Below, in pieces: positions 47,650 through 58,705 of a DNA stretch of 64,000 nucleotides (position 1 is its first letter; each line of letters starts with the position of its first letter). The position numbers and the translations under genes were made by a program. The DNA comes from Epiperipatus broadwayi (lineage: Eukaryota > Onychophora > Udeonychophora > Euonychophora > Peripatidae), in NCBI GenBank assembly GCA_028023455.1, contig JAQFVV010006306.1, forward strand, positions 3,683,001 to 3,747,000, written 5' to 3'. The notes under the pieces are model-generated. The model was not told where the DNA came from, searched no databases, and was given only the letters and a program-made list of their open reading frames with translations.

Positions 47650-49620
47650 TCACATGATCACAATGTCTTATAACATGTTAAATAAAACATATTGTTTAAG
47701 TGTTTTTCAATGTAGCCACAACAAAAAAATTAAGAAAAATAATAATGAGCACCATGACTTTAAAAGTGAATGGATTAAATCTTTCATGTTTATCTCAAAC
47801 TTAGATAATCTTCCAACCTGTTTTTTATTTGCCCAAGAAAAACTGAAGCACAAAAAAAGTCAAATTTGGAGACACATCACCAAATTTCCCAGAAAATAGC
47901 CTATCAGTGACACAGGAAAAAGAGCAGTTAAAGAATTTTAGAAAAATGTTGAAAAACGAATCTCTATTTAATTAACAGTCTATAATGTTAATAATGCAAG
48001 CTTTATAGAGAATCAGAAGATCGTAAAGAAAGGAAAATCATTCACAAATAATGAATACATAAAACGTTATTTTGTTAATTCATTTGACAAACTTTTTCAG
48101 GATTTCAAAACCAAGGCAGCAATTTTAAATGAAATTTAAAAATACTGTTGTCTGCCAAATCAGTAACAGATAGGAAAATTAAAAGTGTTTCAAATGTGAC
48201 CAACGAATAAATCGAAGATGTTAAATTATCTTCAGATTTATCAATTGAGTTACACAAGTCTTGCAACCTCAAGGATACAGCTCAGGTTTCTCTTTTTGTG
48301 TAGTATATATTATATGAGAGTCTAAGAAATAAACTTTGAGAAATTATTACTACTCAAGGGTCAAATGCATGGATAGAACATAGCAAATGCCATCCTAAAT
48401 GCATGGAAAAAATAATATCCCACTCAATGAAATTGTGTCAATTGTAACTGATAGTATAAAAAGTATGACAGGAATGAAAAAAGATTTTACTTCAATTTTA
48501 TAAAAATTAATCATTAAGTTACTACTTTCCATTAAATACTCCACTAGAAACCACTTTATGCACAAACATTTCCAGAAGAAATTGGTAATTAAGATTACCA
48601 ACTTTATTGCAACAAGGTAATTGAAATGGAGAGTAAACATTCAGATCTTCCCCAGCTCGACAGCTTTCCAGAGGTGAAGTGCTAAAGCATTTTGTATCTT
48701 GCATAATGAAATCAAATTATTCCTCGACAACAAGAAATGTTCAATATTCAGAATTAATAGAAAGTCAATGGTTGCAAAAATTATACCTTATGATGGATGT
48801 TATATCACAATTGAATCAGCTCAATCATAAATTCCAAAGAAAGAAAAATACTACTTTTTCAATAGAAAAAAATATTTCGTTTGAAAAAAAATTAATTCTG
48901 TTTGCTGAAGATAAAAAGAAAACATCAGTTCATTTCCTAAACTTGTCTTAATATCACACCAAGAAAAGAATGCCCTCATTAGCAAAGATTATTTCAAGAT
49001 AGCAATTTTAAATGTGGGAAAATATTTTTCTTCAAAGGTTTTAGGAATTTAGAAGTGCTTTTATTACAAATCTTCTTAATGCCAATATGAAGGAATTAAA
49101 TTTTTTCCCATTCAATTACGGGCTTGGCTAATTTTAAAATACAATTGCTGAATTTGACAAGCAAAGACGTATAGGAATTCAGAAGTGCTTTTATTACAAA
49201 TCTTCTTAATGCCAATGTGAAGGAATTAAATTTTTCCCCATTCCATACTGGCATGGCTAATTTTGAAATACAATCGCTGAACTTGACAAGCAAAGACGTA
49301 TGGAGCTCCAAATTTGTACGTTTTAATACTGAGATAGAAGAATTAGAAAATAAATACAATCTGATTTCAGGGCACAAGCAGATTACTATAAAAAGCTTAT
49401 AGAAAGAAGACTCAATGATGTTCAATACTTGGAAGTCTTCTTAGCTCATATCATGAGTTGAAAAATTTGCATTTGGTGTTCTTAGTATCTTCAGATCTAT
49501 GTATTTATGTGAACAATTATTTTCTAACACGAATGTCATTGATGAAAATCGAGGAGCCAAATTAGTGGTGCCAATTTGGAATCATGCCTTAAATTAAAAA
49601 TTACTATATACTGAACCTTT
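47650..49620 (+). pseudogene. hAT-family (ZBED5-like) transposase pseudogene
   Basis: Broken plus-strand frames follow a BED-type hAT transposase from end to end. An N-terminal 'DFKSEWIKSFMFI...CFLFAQEKL...KSQIWRHITKFPRK' (47654-47899) resembles the BED-like start of ZBED5/GTF2IRD2-type proteins. 'RQLSRGEVLKHF' (48660-48695) matches 'RWLSRGKVL'. 'WLQKLYLMMDVISQLNQLNH' (48770-48830) matches 'WL..LA.L.DI...LN.LN'. 'YLCEQLFS' (49501-49524), the hAT C-terminal dimerisation block, is followed by 'NRGAKL'. Stops and shifts make it dead. A 130-bp stretch at 49043-49302 is duplicated in tandem within it. Terminal repeats were not identified. Confidence 0.75.
49043..49302. repeat. 130-bp tandem duplication inside the hAT pseudogene
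   Basis: AGGAATT-AGAAGTGC starts copies at 49043 and 49173; both end with CAAAGACGTAT. A few differences show it is not very recent. It duplicates about 43 codons of transposase sequence. Confidence 0.9.
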
Positions 49621-50597
49621 CTAAGTAAAGTCTAACTCATTGCTCACACTGATTAAAATCAAGGAGAACAATTTTTTGTGTGATTTTTATCTTTATTTAA
49701 AACTGATATTATAATTTGTTATAATATTACTTTAAATTTTCCTTATTTGTAAAAATATATTTATGGCTTTCGAATAATTTTTTATTTGTTGTTGACAAAT
49801 TTGACTCTTCCAACTCAAAAGTTTATCAACCCTTGTATTAGGCTCCCTGTAGCCATGTTTTATTTTTATAAGTAAATATTAATTTTTTTTACTATATTCT
49901 TCTTCCAATTAGAGCATTGAAAGTTAACAAGATAAAGTATGAAATGTTTTGCATAAATCTATTAATTATATATATTTAAATTACTATTCTTGTACTTTCT
50001 GTTAATAAATAATTGTTTTTTTATTTTATTTACACCCACTTATTTTCTTTACGTATTTGTACAATTCACTTAATTTTAAGATCTGTACCCCAAGATTATT
50101 TAAGTCTCAATTGCTTCCTTTAATGATAATGATCAGATGTGGAAGTAGTTTGTATAAATGTTTTAATAGAATGGAAAATTAGCTACTCTTGAAGATATTA
50201 CTTCCTAAGTAAATGATTATTTGTAGAATTATTAATTAATATTTAAGTTGCAAATAATAGTTAATTTTGGGCATTATTTATAATAATGCTTGGTGAGACA
50301 AGAATGTGGTTGAGATGTGATGAAATTTTCCTTCACATCCCAACTATGTATATTATTTCTTAATGTATTTAGAATAGATTTATTATTATATCTACAAATC
50401 AAATAATCATTATCATTAAGTAATTCTATGTAATAAATTTAACTAGCTGAAAGTGAACTATATTTAACCATTAGTAAATTATACAGACATATTTAATTTG
50501 ACCTTACTGATGTGTGGCTTAGTATAATTAACTTTCAACTTCATTACCTTTACTCTCTTTTTTCTAATACAAAGTATATATATATTATAATGAACCA
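49621..50597. other. SOS intron, no gene seen
   Basis: AT-rich sequence; nothing recognised. Confidence 0.5.
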
Positions 50598-50680
50598 TAA
50601 CATCACTTGATCACCATTCTTTTTGCTTACACAAGCTGTTTTTCACAGAGGCAAAACTCTCCATACAGTAGCATTAAATG
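50598..50680. mobile_element. Foldback MITE copy 6 (left end only)
   Basis: ACATCACTTGATCACCATT followed by GGCAAAACTCTCCATACAG matches the left terminus and outer arm of the palindromic family. Similarity stops right after CAGTAGCA. Confidence 0.7.
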
Positions 50681-50789
50681 GTTAAAATTTAATAAAAATA
50701 AAAAATCTCATTGAAGTCATACAACACTGGTGTTATCATATGAATGGCCAACTTTCTATAATTTACGTATATTCTCATAATTATATTGC

Positions 50790-51089
50790 CTAACAAAAAT
50801 CTCCATTACAAATAACTAAATTTTCACCCAATACAGATTTAAATCTATGCACAAAACAACACAACTTATATAAAAGATTAGGCTCATGAAATCTCTTTTT
50901 CAATGCACAGTTTGTACCACCAATGTAATTGGATTCACAACAGCACAAGACTTTATAAATAATATTACATTTATTGATTTTATCAACAACATTTTTTCCA
51001 TTAATAATTAATCTACCACTACTTAGTCCAACATTACTAAATGCAACATTAAAATGAGCAGAAACTAATGATGTAATCTTTCTACACAT
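50790..51089 (-). pseudogene. Penelope-like element fragment (GIY-YIG)
   Basis: A minus-strand open frame of 99 codons contains 'NIIYKVLCCCESNYIGGTNC' followed by 'ALKKRFHE'. This is the start of a Penelope-like GIY-YIG domain: 'VYKV.C.C...YIG.T', then basic residues and His. The N-terminal part corresponds to the linker after the RT. The frame stops before the rest of the nuclease. It is a different family from the fragment at 10500. Confidence 0.55.
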
Positions 51090-52159
51090 ACTATTATTTA
51101 TATATGATAATGAAATTCATGTTTTCCCTTCAATATTTATAAACTGCATTATTCTGTGGATTTGAATGTATATTTGCTGAACACTCAGTTATTCGTAATG
51201 GGGATTTTTTGCTTTGATAATATTTTATTTTACATATGTAAACGATTTGAAAAAAAGAAAATCAAAAAGTCATATTTTATAAATATGATAGACATATTCC
51301 ATAAGCAATATAATTATGTGAATATATATAAATTATGGAAAGTTGGTTAATCACACGGAATGTTAGTGTAGTATAAACTTCATGAGATGTTTTTTTTTGT
51401 TTAAATTTTAACTCTTAAATGTTACTGAGTATGGCATACACTGCCGTAAGCTGGCTATAGCTATTATTGATTTTTCTATAATGGTATATTAAAGTATTGC
51501 AACTTTATAAGAGTATTTTGATTATATATGCATATAGATATGCACCCAAACTGTGTGTATTACTGTATAAATTTTAATAATTAACTTGCTTTAAAACATA
51601 TAAAGTTAGCTTCTTGTTTTCTTTATAAATAATACAAGTCTATGGATGATATGTATTTTCATATAAATATATTTAAATTATTAATTCTTAATTTGGTCTC
51701 AAAGTATATTTTTATAAAATAAATATTTATTTTTAACTGCCCCACATTTAATTATAATAAAGTAAAATCTAGAACACTTTTAAATCACAAACAAAACTTT
51801 TTTACAATAAACTTATAGAAAGAAAAACATTACTTAATGGAGATTTAAAATTCTCTAGTCTGTATTATTTGTTTAAAATTATATGTTCATGTATATTTAT
51901 ATGATTGTATTATGTTGTAGTTCTGAAAAAGATTGTTGGTGCAATCGAAATTGTAAAAGAGGGTGGTAAATAAAGCAGTGTAATAGTAATTAAGTGCACG
52001 GATGATTTAGTATTATATGATTTTTTTTTTTTCTGGGATTTTCATAGGTCTGTTGAAAACTTTAATATATTTTTAATTAATTTCTTGGCTAACTATTATA
52101 GTTTTATTTCCCAGATGTTTATTTCACATTATTATACAAGACATTTATTCTTCTCTCTT
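51090..52159. other. SOS intron with a hairpin-GAAA motif
   Basis: At 51923-51950 CTGAAAAA is followed by a perfect 5-bp hairpin (GATTG/CAATC, 6-nt loop) and GAAA, a layout often seen at the ends of Penelope and other non-LTR elements. No gene was recognised. Confidence 0.4.
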
Positions 52160-53100
52160 TTTTTTTTTTTTAAGGCTGTGGTCCTGCCGAAAATTACATA
52201 CTTTCTAGTGGGCTTTTCCCCAACGAAAGCGTTTATAAAAAGAGTGGAGACACAATGTAGGAAGCTATGCATGGGGGGGGACTCCAGTCATCAGCATGAA
52301 GATATTACAAAGATCAAAGAAGCAAAATGGTTTGGGCTTGCATTTCCATTCAAAATTTTCTCCTCCAGCGGACCCATAATACCTTGATCAAGTTCTTTTG
52401 GGAGAATGAAAACATGCAGTGCCCCTTACCCATAATTGACATGAAACCCATGGACCAGCCACCTCCAGTGAAAGGAGGTGTATGGTTGAGACAACAAGTC
52501 TCATGAGTGATCAATAGCATCAAGACTATCAGCTCCTTGTTTTCTGGAAAGTTATCCTACTGGAATTTGTACGGGCTAACTCACCAAGACTTTTTTAAAG
52601 ATGAGGAAAAACCCTTAAATGAAATTTCCAGATTTGCGGGGCTGACCAAAAGGCTAAAACTAGTACCTAAATTGGGAGACTTTCTGCTTAAGGTCAGCCT
52701 CGGAGTCCTACTCACCACAGTGTTCTCGAGTTGCAGGTGGGGGATTAGGATTGATACAATATGCCCGCTGTGCAACAAATCCGAAGAATCAATTTCCCAC
52801 ATCCTACAAATTTTGTGAGATGTGGAATTCTATACGTAACTAGTTCCTGATACAGACTTCAGATAAAGACATTGCTTGTATAGACGTACCAAGAGTGATC
52901 ATGAAAGGGGAATTTGGTCTGATCAGACTTGCAATACAAGTGAACTTTTCCATCTGGTCAGCCAGAAACATAGTAATGTTTCAAGATGGAACTGAGGATA
53001 TAGTAGAAGAAATATTTATTAAGAAAATAAAAGAAGCTAGAGTGAAGGATAAGAAGACTTATCAACAATGGATGGCTGATCAGACCTGGTCTTGAGTAAA
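52160..53100 (+). pseudogene. L1/Tx1-like LINE, C-terminal part of ORF2
   Basis: Plus-strand frames give 'VVLPKITYFLVGFSPTKAFI', matching the 'ILPK..Y.....P' block after the RT of L1-like elements, then 'IKEAKWFGLAFP', like 'PK..GGLGLP'. A further frame (52507-52818) leads to a zinc-knuckle-like 'CPLCNKSEESISHIL'. A third (52895-53095) gives 'LIRLAIQVNFSIWSARN', ending 'QQWMADQTWS' at a stop. At least two frame changes and internal stops make it non-functional. The 5' end is lost at about 52160, where similarity begins after a T run. Confidence 0.7.
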
Positions 53101-53985
53101 ACTCCCAGGGACGGTTGTCATTGATTGAATGAACTGTAATGGATAGAGTAGTGTAATTATTCTCCAGCAAAGGACTATGTTAGTTACTAATTTAAAATAT
53201 AATTTAATCATTTAATTTACAATGTATTGTTATTTTGGCATCCAGATCTGCAGATGAACGGAGTGAAGTTACTGCACATCTGGATGGGTGTTGAGAGCTA
53301 TGCTTAATCTTCTTCGAGAGAAATTTTTTTTAATATATATTAGAAACTATGTAATCAAACTTTAAGTAATTATTCCTTAGTCAGGGTGTTGGGATATTTA
53401 TTGTGTCGTTGTGAATTTCTACCCTCTGAATGGGATACTTTGCCTATTGGGCAATCCAGGTCTGCAGAATGATGGAGTGAAGTCACTGCAGTCCTGAATG
53501 GATAAAGAATAGGTTTACAATCCTTGTAAATATTAAAATTATATTGTGTTTATATTTTTGAAATTGTTTGAATAGATGTATTTCATATACATTTAAAGTG
53601 ATATGTTATGTGATCTGGACGCGCAGGTGATGGAGTGAAGTCCCTGCAGATCCGGATATATATTACATTAATATAACAATCAGTTCATTTATATTGCAAC
53701 TTTCCAATTGTAATGTATTTATGATCCAACCATGTAATTTATGGAATTTTTAGTCTGTAAAAAATTATTTTATAATTTTGTACACTTGGATAGTGGTTTG
53801 TGGGGTCTCTGGGCGGATGAGAGGAGTCTTTATGAGATACCTCATCTGGTTGGGGACCCTCCACATGGACTGATTATGCTATTGTCCTCTGCCTATGTTA
53901 ATATTATATTGTAAATTTTGACTTTGGCCTCATGACACTTGGCGATGAAGCACAAATAAACTTCTTTTGGAACAATTTTAATATG
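53101..53985 (+). mobile_element. 3' non-coding region of the L1-like LINE with three hairpins
   Basis: Directly after the ORF stop are three related 45-bp units at 53240-53285, 53454-53501 and 53613-53657. Each is a stem-loop: arms of about 14 bp (ATCCAGATCTGCAG type) around a shared loop containing GGAGTGAAGT. Further on are another less AT-rich stretch (53790-53960) and an AATAAA at about 53955, a plausible polyadenylation signal. The end at about 53985 is approximate. Confidence 0.65.
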
Positions 53986-55201
53986 GAGAATTGATGAATA
54001 TTATCAACAATTAGTTATTTTATGTAGGTGTGCTTTGATATATATAAGAAGTGCTTTATAATCAGCTTTTGTCTGTATTTATATGTATAATTATATGTAT
54101 TAGATTTTGTGTCAATCAACAGAAAATTTCTTCCATGTGTGATTTACATAGGAACATAATGAACTCTTTTGTGTCCTCCTATGCATGTATATAACAGATT
54201 TTGTATCTATCAACTATAAGTTTATTCTGTGTATATTTTGATATGTTTAACGTTGCTAACATGTACCAATGAAATACCTCATTAGGCTGCTGACTTCTCA
54301 TACAAATTGCCGGAATTAAATGAAATGGTTAATAGATACACAAAATAAATGATGGCATTTCTCAACCCAGTTCAACTTCCATAACCTCTGAATTTCAAAT
54401 ACAGAAATGATATCTGCTATATACATATAGTCTGAGATCATCATAGATCACAGATAATCCTGTGCATATTTCTTTCAAAAATTCACCTTCAACCAGCTCG
54501 AGACTAGAAGCAAATGCACTTTTTGATGTTGTCTTTTTTTCTAATTAAACTCACTTCAGTATTTATAGCTTACACTGTGATAGGTGCAAAACTTAATAAA
54601 CATAGAGTTAAATAAGTTTTTTTTTTGTTCTTAATTAAGAAAAAACAAGATTTAACTATAAGAATAATGATTGTTTGTTTTTTTTAAAAAAACATATACA
54701 CCAAAAATAAGTTCAAGAATAGTTTCTTAATTAAACATTATTTCTTAATCTATTTAAAAAAAATATTTTGGAATTAATTTTAAAATACCATGTACATGTT
54801 GCTTAAAGAAAATTACTTTGTTTTATATAAAAATAGTTTTATTTTGTTATATTAGACTTTTAAAATTTTATCTTTATCAGAAATAAAATAATTCTACCAA
54901 ATATTCTTTTATATTTAATTTTAAATAATTTAGAGTATTTCAAAAATATCAAAAAATATAATTCCTTAATTAATCAAGATTTAGTTATTCCAGCTTTTAT
55001 TTTAAATAATTGTATCAGTAAATTTTGTCTGTAGTCATTTCTCCTTTTCCTTTAAACTTTAAATATGCATGCACAATATATACTATCAAGATTACACATT
55101 CAGTTTGTTGTCTGCCATGGCACTAATCCAAATATATATATGCATTACAAATAACTTTTATATTATATACGAAATTATAATCAAGAGTTATCAAAGGATA
55201 T
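53986..55201. other. SOS intron, no gene seen
   Basis: AT-rich; two short similar stretches (about 54105-54130 and 54190-54225, AGATTTTGTRTC-ATCAAC) stand 95 bp apart. The U12 donor is at the right edge. Confidence 0.5.
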
Positions 55202-55414
55202 CTTTCAATGAGTAAATCAAGAAGCTCCTGTGGCTGACAAAAAGAACGGTATGTTGTCAGAAAAGTTCGTACAAACATGGGATCAGCATACATATGATAT
55301 GTTAATCTTTCCACTAACTTGAGTAAAGTTGCACCCTTTATTAAAGGGACCCCAACACCTGACTGTTGATTTTCCTCAAATACTATATTGTCTTCAGAGT
55401 CTTCGACAGCAAAC
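55202..55414 (-). CDS. Sos: SOS exon: first half of the REM domain
   Basis: This is the second recognised exon, 213 bp, codons 29-98 and two bases of a split arginine. It reads '[15 protein letters not shown]', then '[20 protein letters not shown]' and '[20 protein letters not shown]', the diagnostic RasGEF_N signature, nearly identical to human SOS1. The acceptor is TATAG at 55415-55419. The frame remains open past 55202 (towards 55123), but the residues there ('[10 protein letters not shown]') do not resemble SOS. The exon instead ends at the AT-AC donor ATATCCTTT. A GT-only gene finder would probably choose the GTATAT at 55165-55170 and insert false residues. Confidence 0.96.
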
Positions 55415-56691
55415 CTATACGTATATGACATAAATATATATTTAATATGTTCATTTAAAAGAAGGTGTTCTAATAAGTAAAATAATAATAATTAATTAAA
55501 ACCAACATAAAAACTTTTTAATAGACAAATAATCAAATTTTGATGAAAACTATTCAATCATTAAACTTATTATAGAGAGAAAAAAAAAAGTTTCTTCTCA
55601 AAAAATACCACTTAAAAAAAAGTAGCTTTATTATATATATATCTTAAGAATATATTCAATAATTTGATGCAAATTTACACTCTCTTATTAATTTTTAATA
55701 CATATATCTCTAAGATTGTTCAATTTTTTTATATTTATATATCATTTCCTATCGATCTTGTACCTAAAATCAATAATAGTACATAGTGTTTGTAAGGGAT
55801 TATGTATGTGTGTGAATATAGATTTAAACATAAATTATGAATATTATAAAGAAGTTATGTAAAACTCTCACACTTTAAGATTTTAAATATGACTGTGACA
55901 TATAATCAATAATATCAATGCAATAAACCAGTTCCTCGTAATACTGACCAAAGACGTGTTGATTCACATTTTCAAATTGAGGCCATAAAGGGGTATTGAC
56001 CAGACATGGCTTCTTAAATATAGTTTAACAAGAAGACATAAAATCGTATTTAGAATACTTAGCAGTCCTAAACAATCATAAAATCCATTAAAAACTTTTC
56101 ATAAATATAAATAAAAATGCTAGAAGAATTTCATTAATATGTACAGAAAGCATGTGACATATATTCAGTTAAAGCAATCAAATGAATCGAATGCTGGTTA
56201 ATATACATTAACATATATAAACATTATACTTTTCAAAAAAATTGATTGCCTTACTGTAATTATCTTTATTATTACATTTATCATGAATAAAAATAATCAC
56301 AATAATTTTAATTTCCAAAAATCTATTCCCTATCTGTAAGATGTACTTCAATCTTAAAAGATATTTATTGTCAAAATGAAAACAATAAAAATATACATGC
56401 CCATTTAATTTGTAACAAAATTCAATTGATGTTCAATCTAAAAAGATTTCAAAATATTGATCAACTATAGCAAATTAGACTGTTTATTTCTAAAGATACG
56501 CTACACAATACATAAGTAAACAACAGTGGTAATCTTGTAGTAAAATACATGAAATATCATTTGTATCAAATTTCATTGATTTACATTCATAGATCAGAAA
56601 GATATCATTAAAAGATACATTAAATCACCCATAATTTAGTACTGAGTTTTCTTTAATTTCTAGAAATCAATAAACTTACACACAAACATCT
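55415..56691. other. SOS intron, no gene seen
   Basis: AT-rich sequence; a less AT-rich stretch at 55925-56010 was not identified. Confidence 0.5.
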
Positions 56692-57597
56692 CATCATCAT
56701 CATCATCATCATCAATCATTATCAATCCATTGCAGGATGAAGGTCTCTCCAAATTGAATCCATCTTCTCCGATCTTTAGCTTCTCTTCTCCACATCACCC
56801 CTGCACACTTTCTTATTTCATCCATCCATCTCACATGTGGTCTCTTTCCGGGTCTTTTACAATCTCTTGGAATCCAGTTTAAAATTTCAATTGTCCATCT
56901 ATTATCATCTCTTCTAGCAATATGTCCAGCCCAACTCCACTTCAATCTTTTAATTTTTTCAATGAGGTCAGTAACACCTGTTTGTTCTCTTACCCATACA
57001 TTGCGTTTTCGATCTCTTCTTGTTACTCCCAACATACATCTCTCCATACTTCTTTGAGTGGTCTGAAGTCTCTGTATTGCTCTTCTATTGAGTGTCCAAG
57101 TCTCAGATCCATAAGTAAGAACTGGTAAAACACATTTGTTAAAAACCTTCCTTTTCAAACACATAGGCATATTTCCTTTTAGTATCAAGTTATTTCTACC
57201 AAAAGCACTCCAACCAAATTTAATTCTATGATTAATTTCCTCCATTATGTTTCCATCTGTATTAATAATCTGACCAAGGTATTTGTAACTGTTAACTTCT
57301 TCTAATTCATCATGATCAATCTTTATTTTCGTATTTTGAGCAAATCGATTAAACATTACTTTAGTCTTTTTAACATTTATCTTTAGTCCTACTTTCATCT
57401 GATAACTCCTGCAACATTTCCTGCAGCTCTGAAGCATTATTTGCAAAAACAACTACATCATCTGCGAAATCTAAATGACTTAAATAATCTCCATTTACTT
57501 TCACTCCTTTAGTTTCCCATTTTAATCCACAAAATACTTCTTGTAGCACTGCTGTAAAAAGTTTTGGAGATATGGAGTCACCTTGTCTTACAGTCAT
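56692..57597 (-). pseudogene. Best-preserved RTE LINE copy, 5'-truncated, (GAT)n tail
   Basis: The minus-strand frames cover the RT palm onward: 'TVRQGDSISPKLFTAVLQEV', 'LSHLDFADDVVVFANNASEL' (catalytic FADD) and 'LQELSDES', then a small deletion near 57392 changes frame. From there 'MKVGLKINVKKTK' runs on without a stop for over 220 codons through 'YKYLGQIINTDGN', 'ETWTLNRRAIQRLQTTQR' and 'WSWAGHIARRDDNRWTIEIL' to 'FILQWIDND'. A perfect GAT repeat (56692-56713) forms the tail. The endonuclease and the front of the RT are missing, so it cannot move by itself. Close similarity to 19412-20285 shows recent family activity. Confidence 0.92.
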
Positions 57598-58705
57598 TAG
57601 CATTTAGCTCTTTTGCATTTTCTTTCCATTTTCTTTAGAGTATCTTAGTTATTTGTTTGTTTTAATAACACACTTTTGCTTGGGGTCTTAATTTTAAGAT
57701 TATTATTTTATTTTTTGCATTACTGAACTATATTTAATTTTTAATAATATTTAACAACAACAAAAAAGACAGCACAAATAATATTTATATGTTTTAACTT
57801 TAATGAGAACCCAAATTAAATTGAATAAAGTAACAGGTAATACTAAAAATGATGGATACAATTTAAAGGTTTTAATATATACTAGTGATGGCATAAATAA
57901 TTAAGAAGATTTAAAGTATTTAATATATAACAGCTCAAAATTGAAAATGGACATTGAAAAAAAAAAAACGAGAAGAATGGGAAAAGTATACAAGCAAACA
58001 GAAACTGGTCATTTTAAGTTTAAATAAAAAATAATAATAATAAAATTGCGTTTTACAGTTAGAGCAGATAAAGATAAAAATGAAGTTTTATGATTGCGAT
58101 GAAAAGATAAACAATAATAAAATCAGACAGGTAGTGAAACAGAAATTTTATTGCTACTAAATACAAAATTAATAATGCCGTAGACTTTCTCTAGGTAAAA
58201 ACAAAGGAAAAATGATAAAGAAATATGAAAAGAATGAAAAAAGTCAATTCTAAAAAATAATAATTTATGAATGGAATTTGGAGACAAATATTTAAGGAAG
58301 ATATATTAAAAAAAAAAAAATGAGGAAGATGTAAAGAAAAAAAATTGAAATAATTAAAAAATAAATAAATAATACAATTATAAAACTGACCAGAGAAAAA
58401 GAGAGATAGCTGAATTTGAAGACATATAGGTAGCTGCAAATTTTAGATTGCCTATTTAAAGTTAACTACAAGATAATATTGAGTTGGTATTTTGGATCTG
58501 GTATCTGCAATATCCTAGCGCTTCACTGAGGATTGCTAATAGCATGAAACAGGCATAATTTCTAGATAGAGATTTTTAAATGCTTTCTCTTGCGACATTC
58601 ATCAATCTTTAAAGCTTGTTAGAGCTATTGCACGCTCTTTATTTAGTTTTATAATTAGAAGCTTATTAAATCAAGTCACGTGATGTATGCCTTATTTTTA
58701 GCTAC
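57598..58705. other. SOS intron, no gene seen
   Basis: Purine-rich AT-rich sequence with low-complexity minus-strand frames (58191-58439). Confidence 0.5.

Larger units (their letters stand above)
47094..55201 (-). other. U12-type AT-AC intron of the SOS gene (8.1 kb)
   Basis: Read on the minus strand, the intron starts ATATCCTTT (55201-55193), exactly the U12 AT-AC donor consensus, and ends AC (47095-47094). A branch-site-like TTCTTTAAT (47112-47104), eight of nine to TTCCTTAAY, puts its adenosines about 11-12 nt before the splice, the distance U12 introns use. There is no pyrimidine-rich tract with AG. Joining here restores the conserved 'IERFD' reading with an arginine codon split AG/A. 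No GT-AG pair does so. Confidence 0.92.

Noticed and set aside
47649-47675. Foldback-MITE terminus at the start of the hAT transposase pseudogene, which would link the two as autonomous partner and MITE
   Set aside because: ATCACATGATCAC resembles the MITE end, but no matching inverted terminus was found after 49620, so the link is unsupported.
5703-50680. CRISPR-like array from the regularly recurring motifs
   Set aside because: The recurrence comes from dispersed transposon copies; there are no short, evenly spaced repeats, and the genome is animal.
55123-55201. Continuation of the SOS exon past 55202
   Set aside because: The frame is open, but the residues do not resemble SOS and the AT-AC junction restores a conserved reading.
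56922-57128. Plus-strand open frames overlapping the RTE copies (also 19333-19843)
   Set aside because: Shadows of the minus-strand RTE coding sequence, in the wrong orientation for the element.
58191-58439. Hydrophobic 82-codon minus-strand frame
   Set aside because: Composition artefact of purine-rich plus-strand sequence; the same pattern appears at 44370-44615 and 21101-21393.
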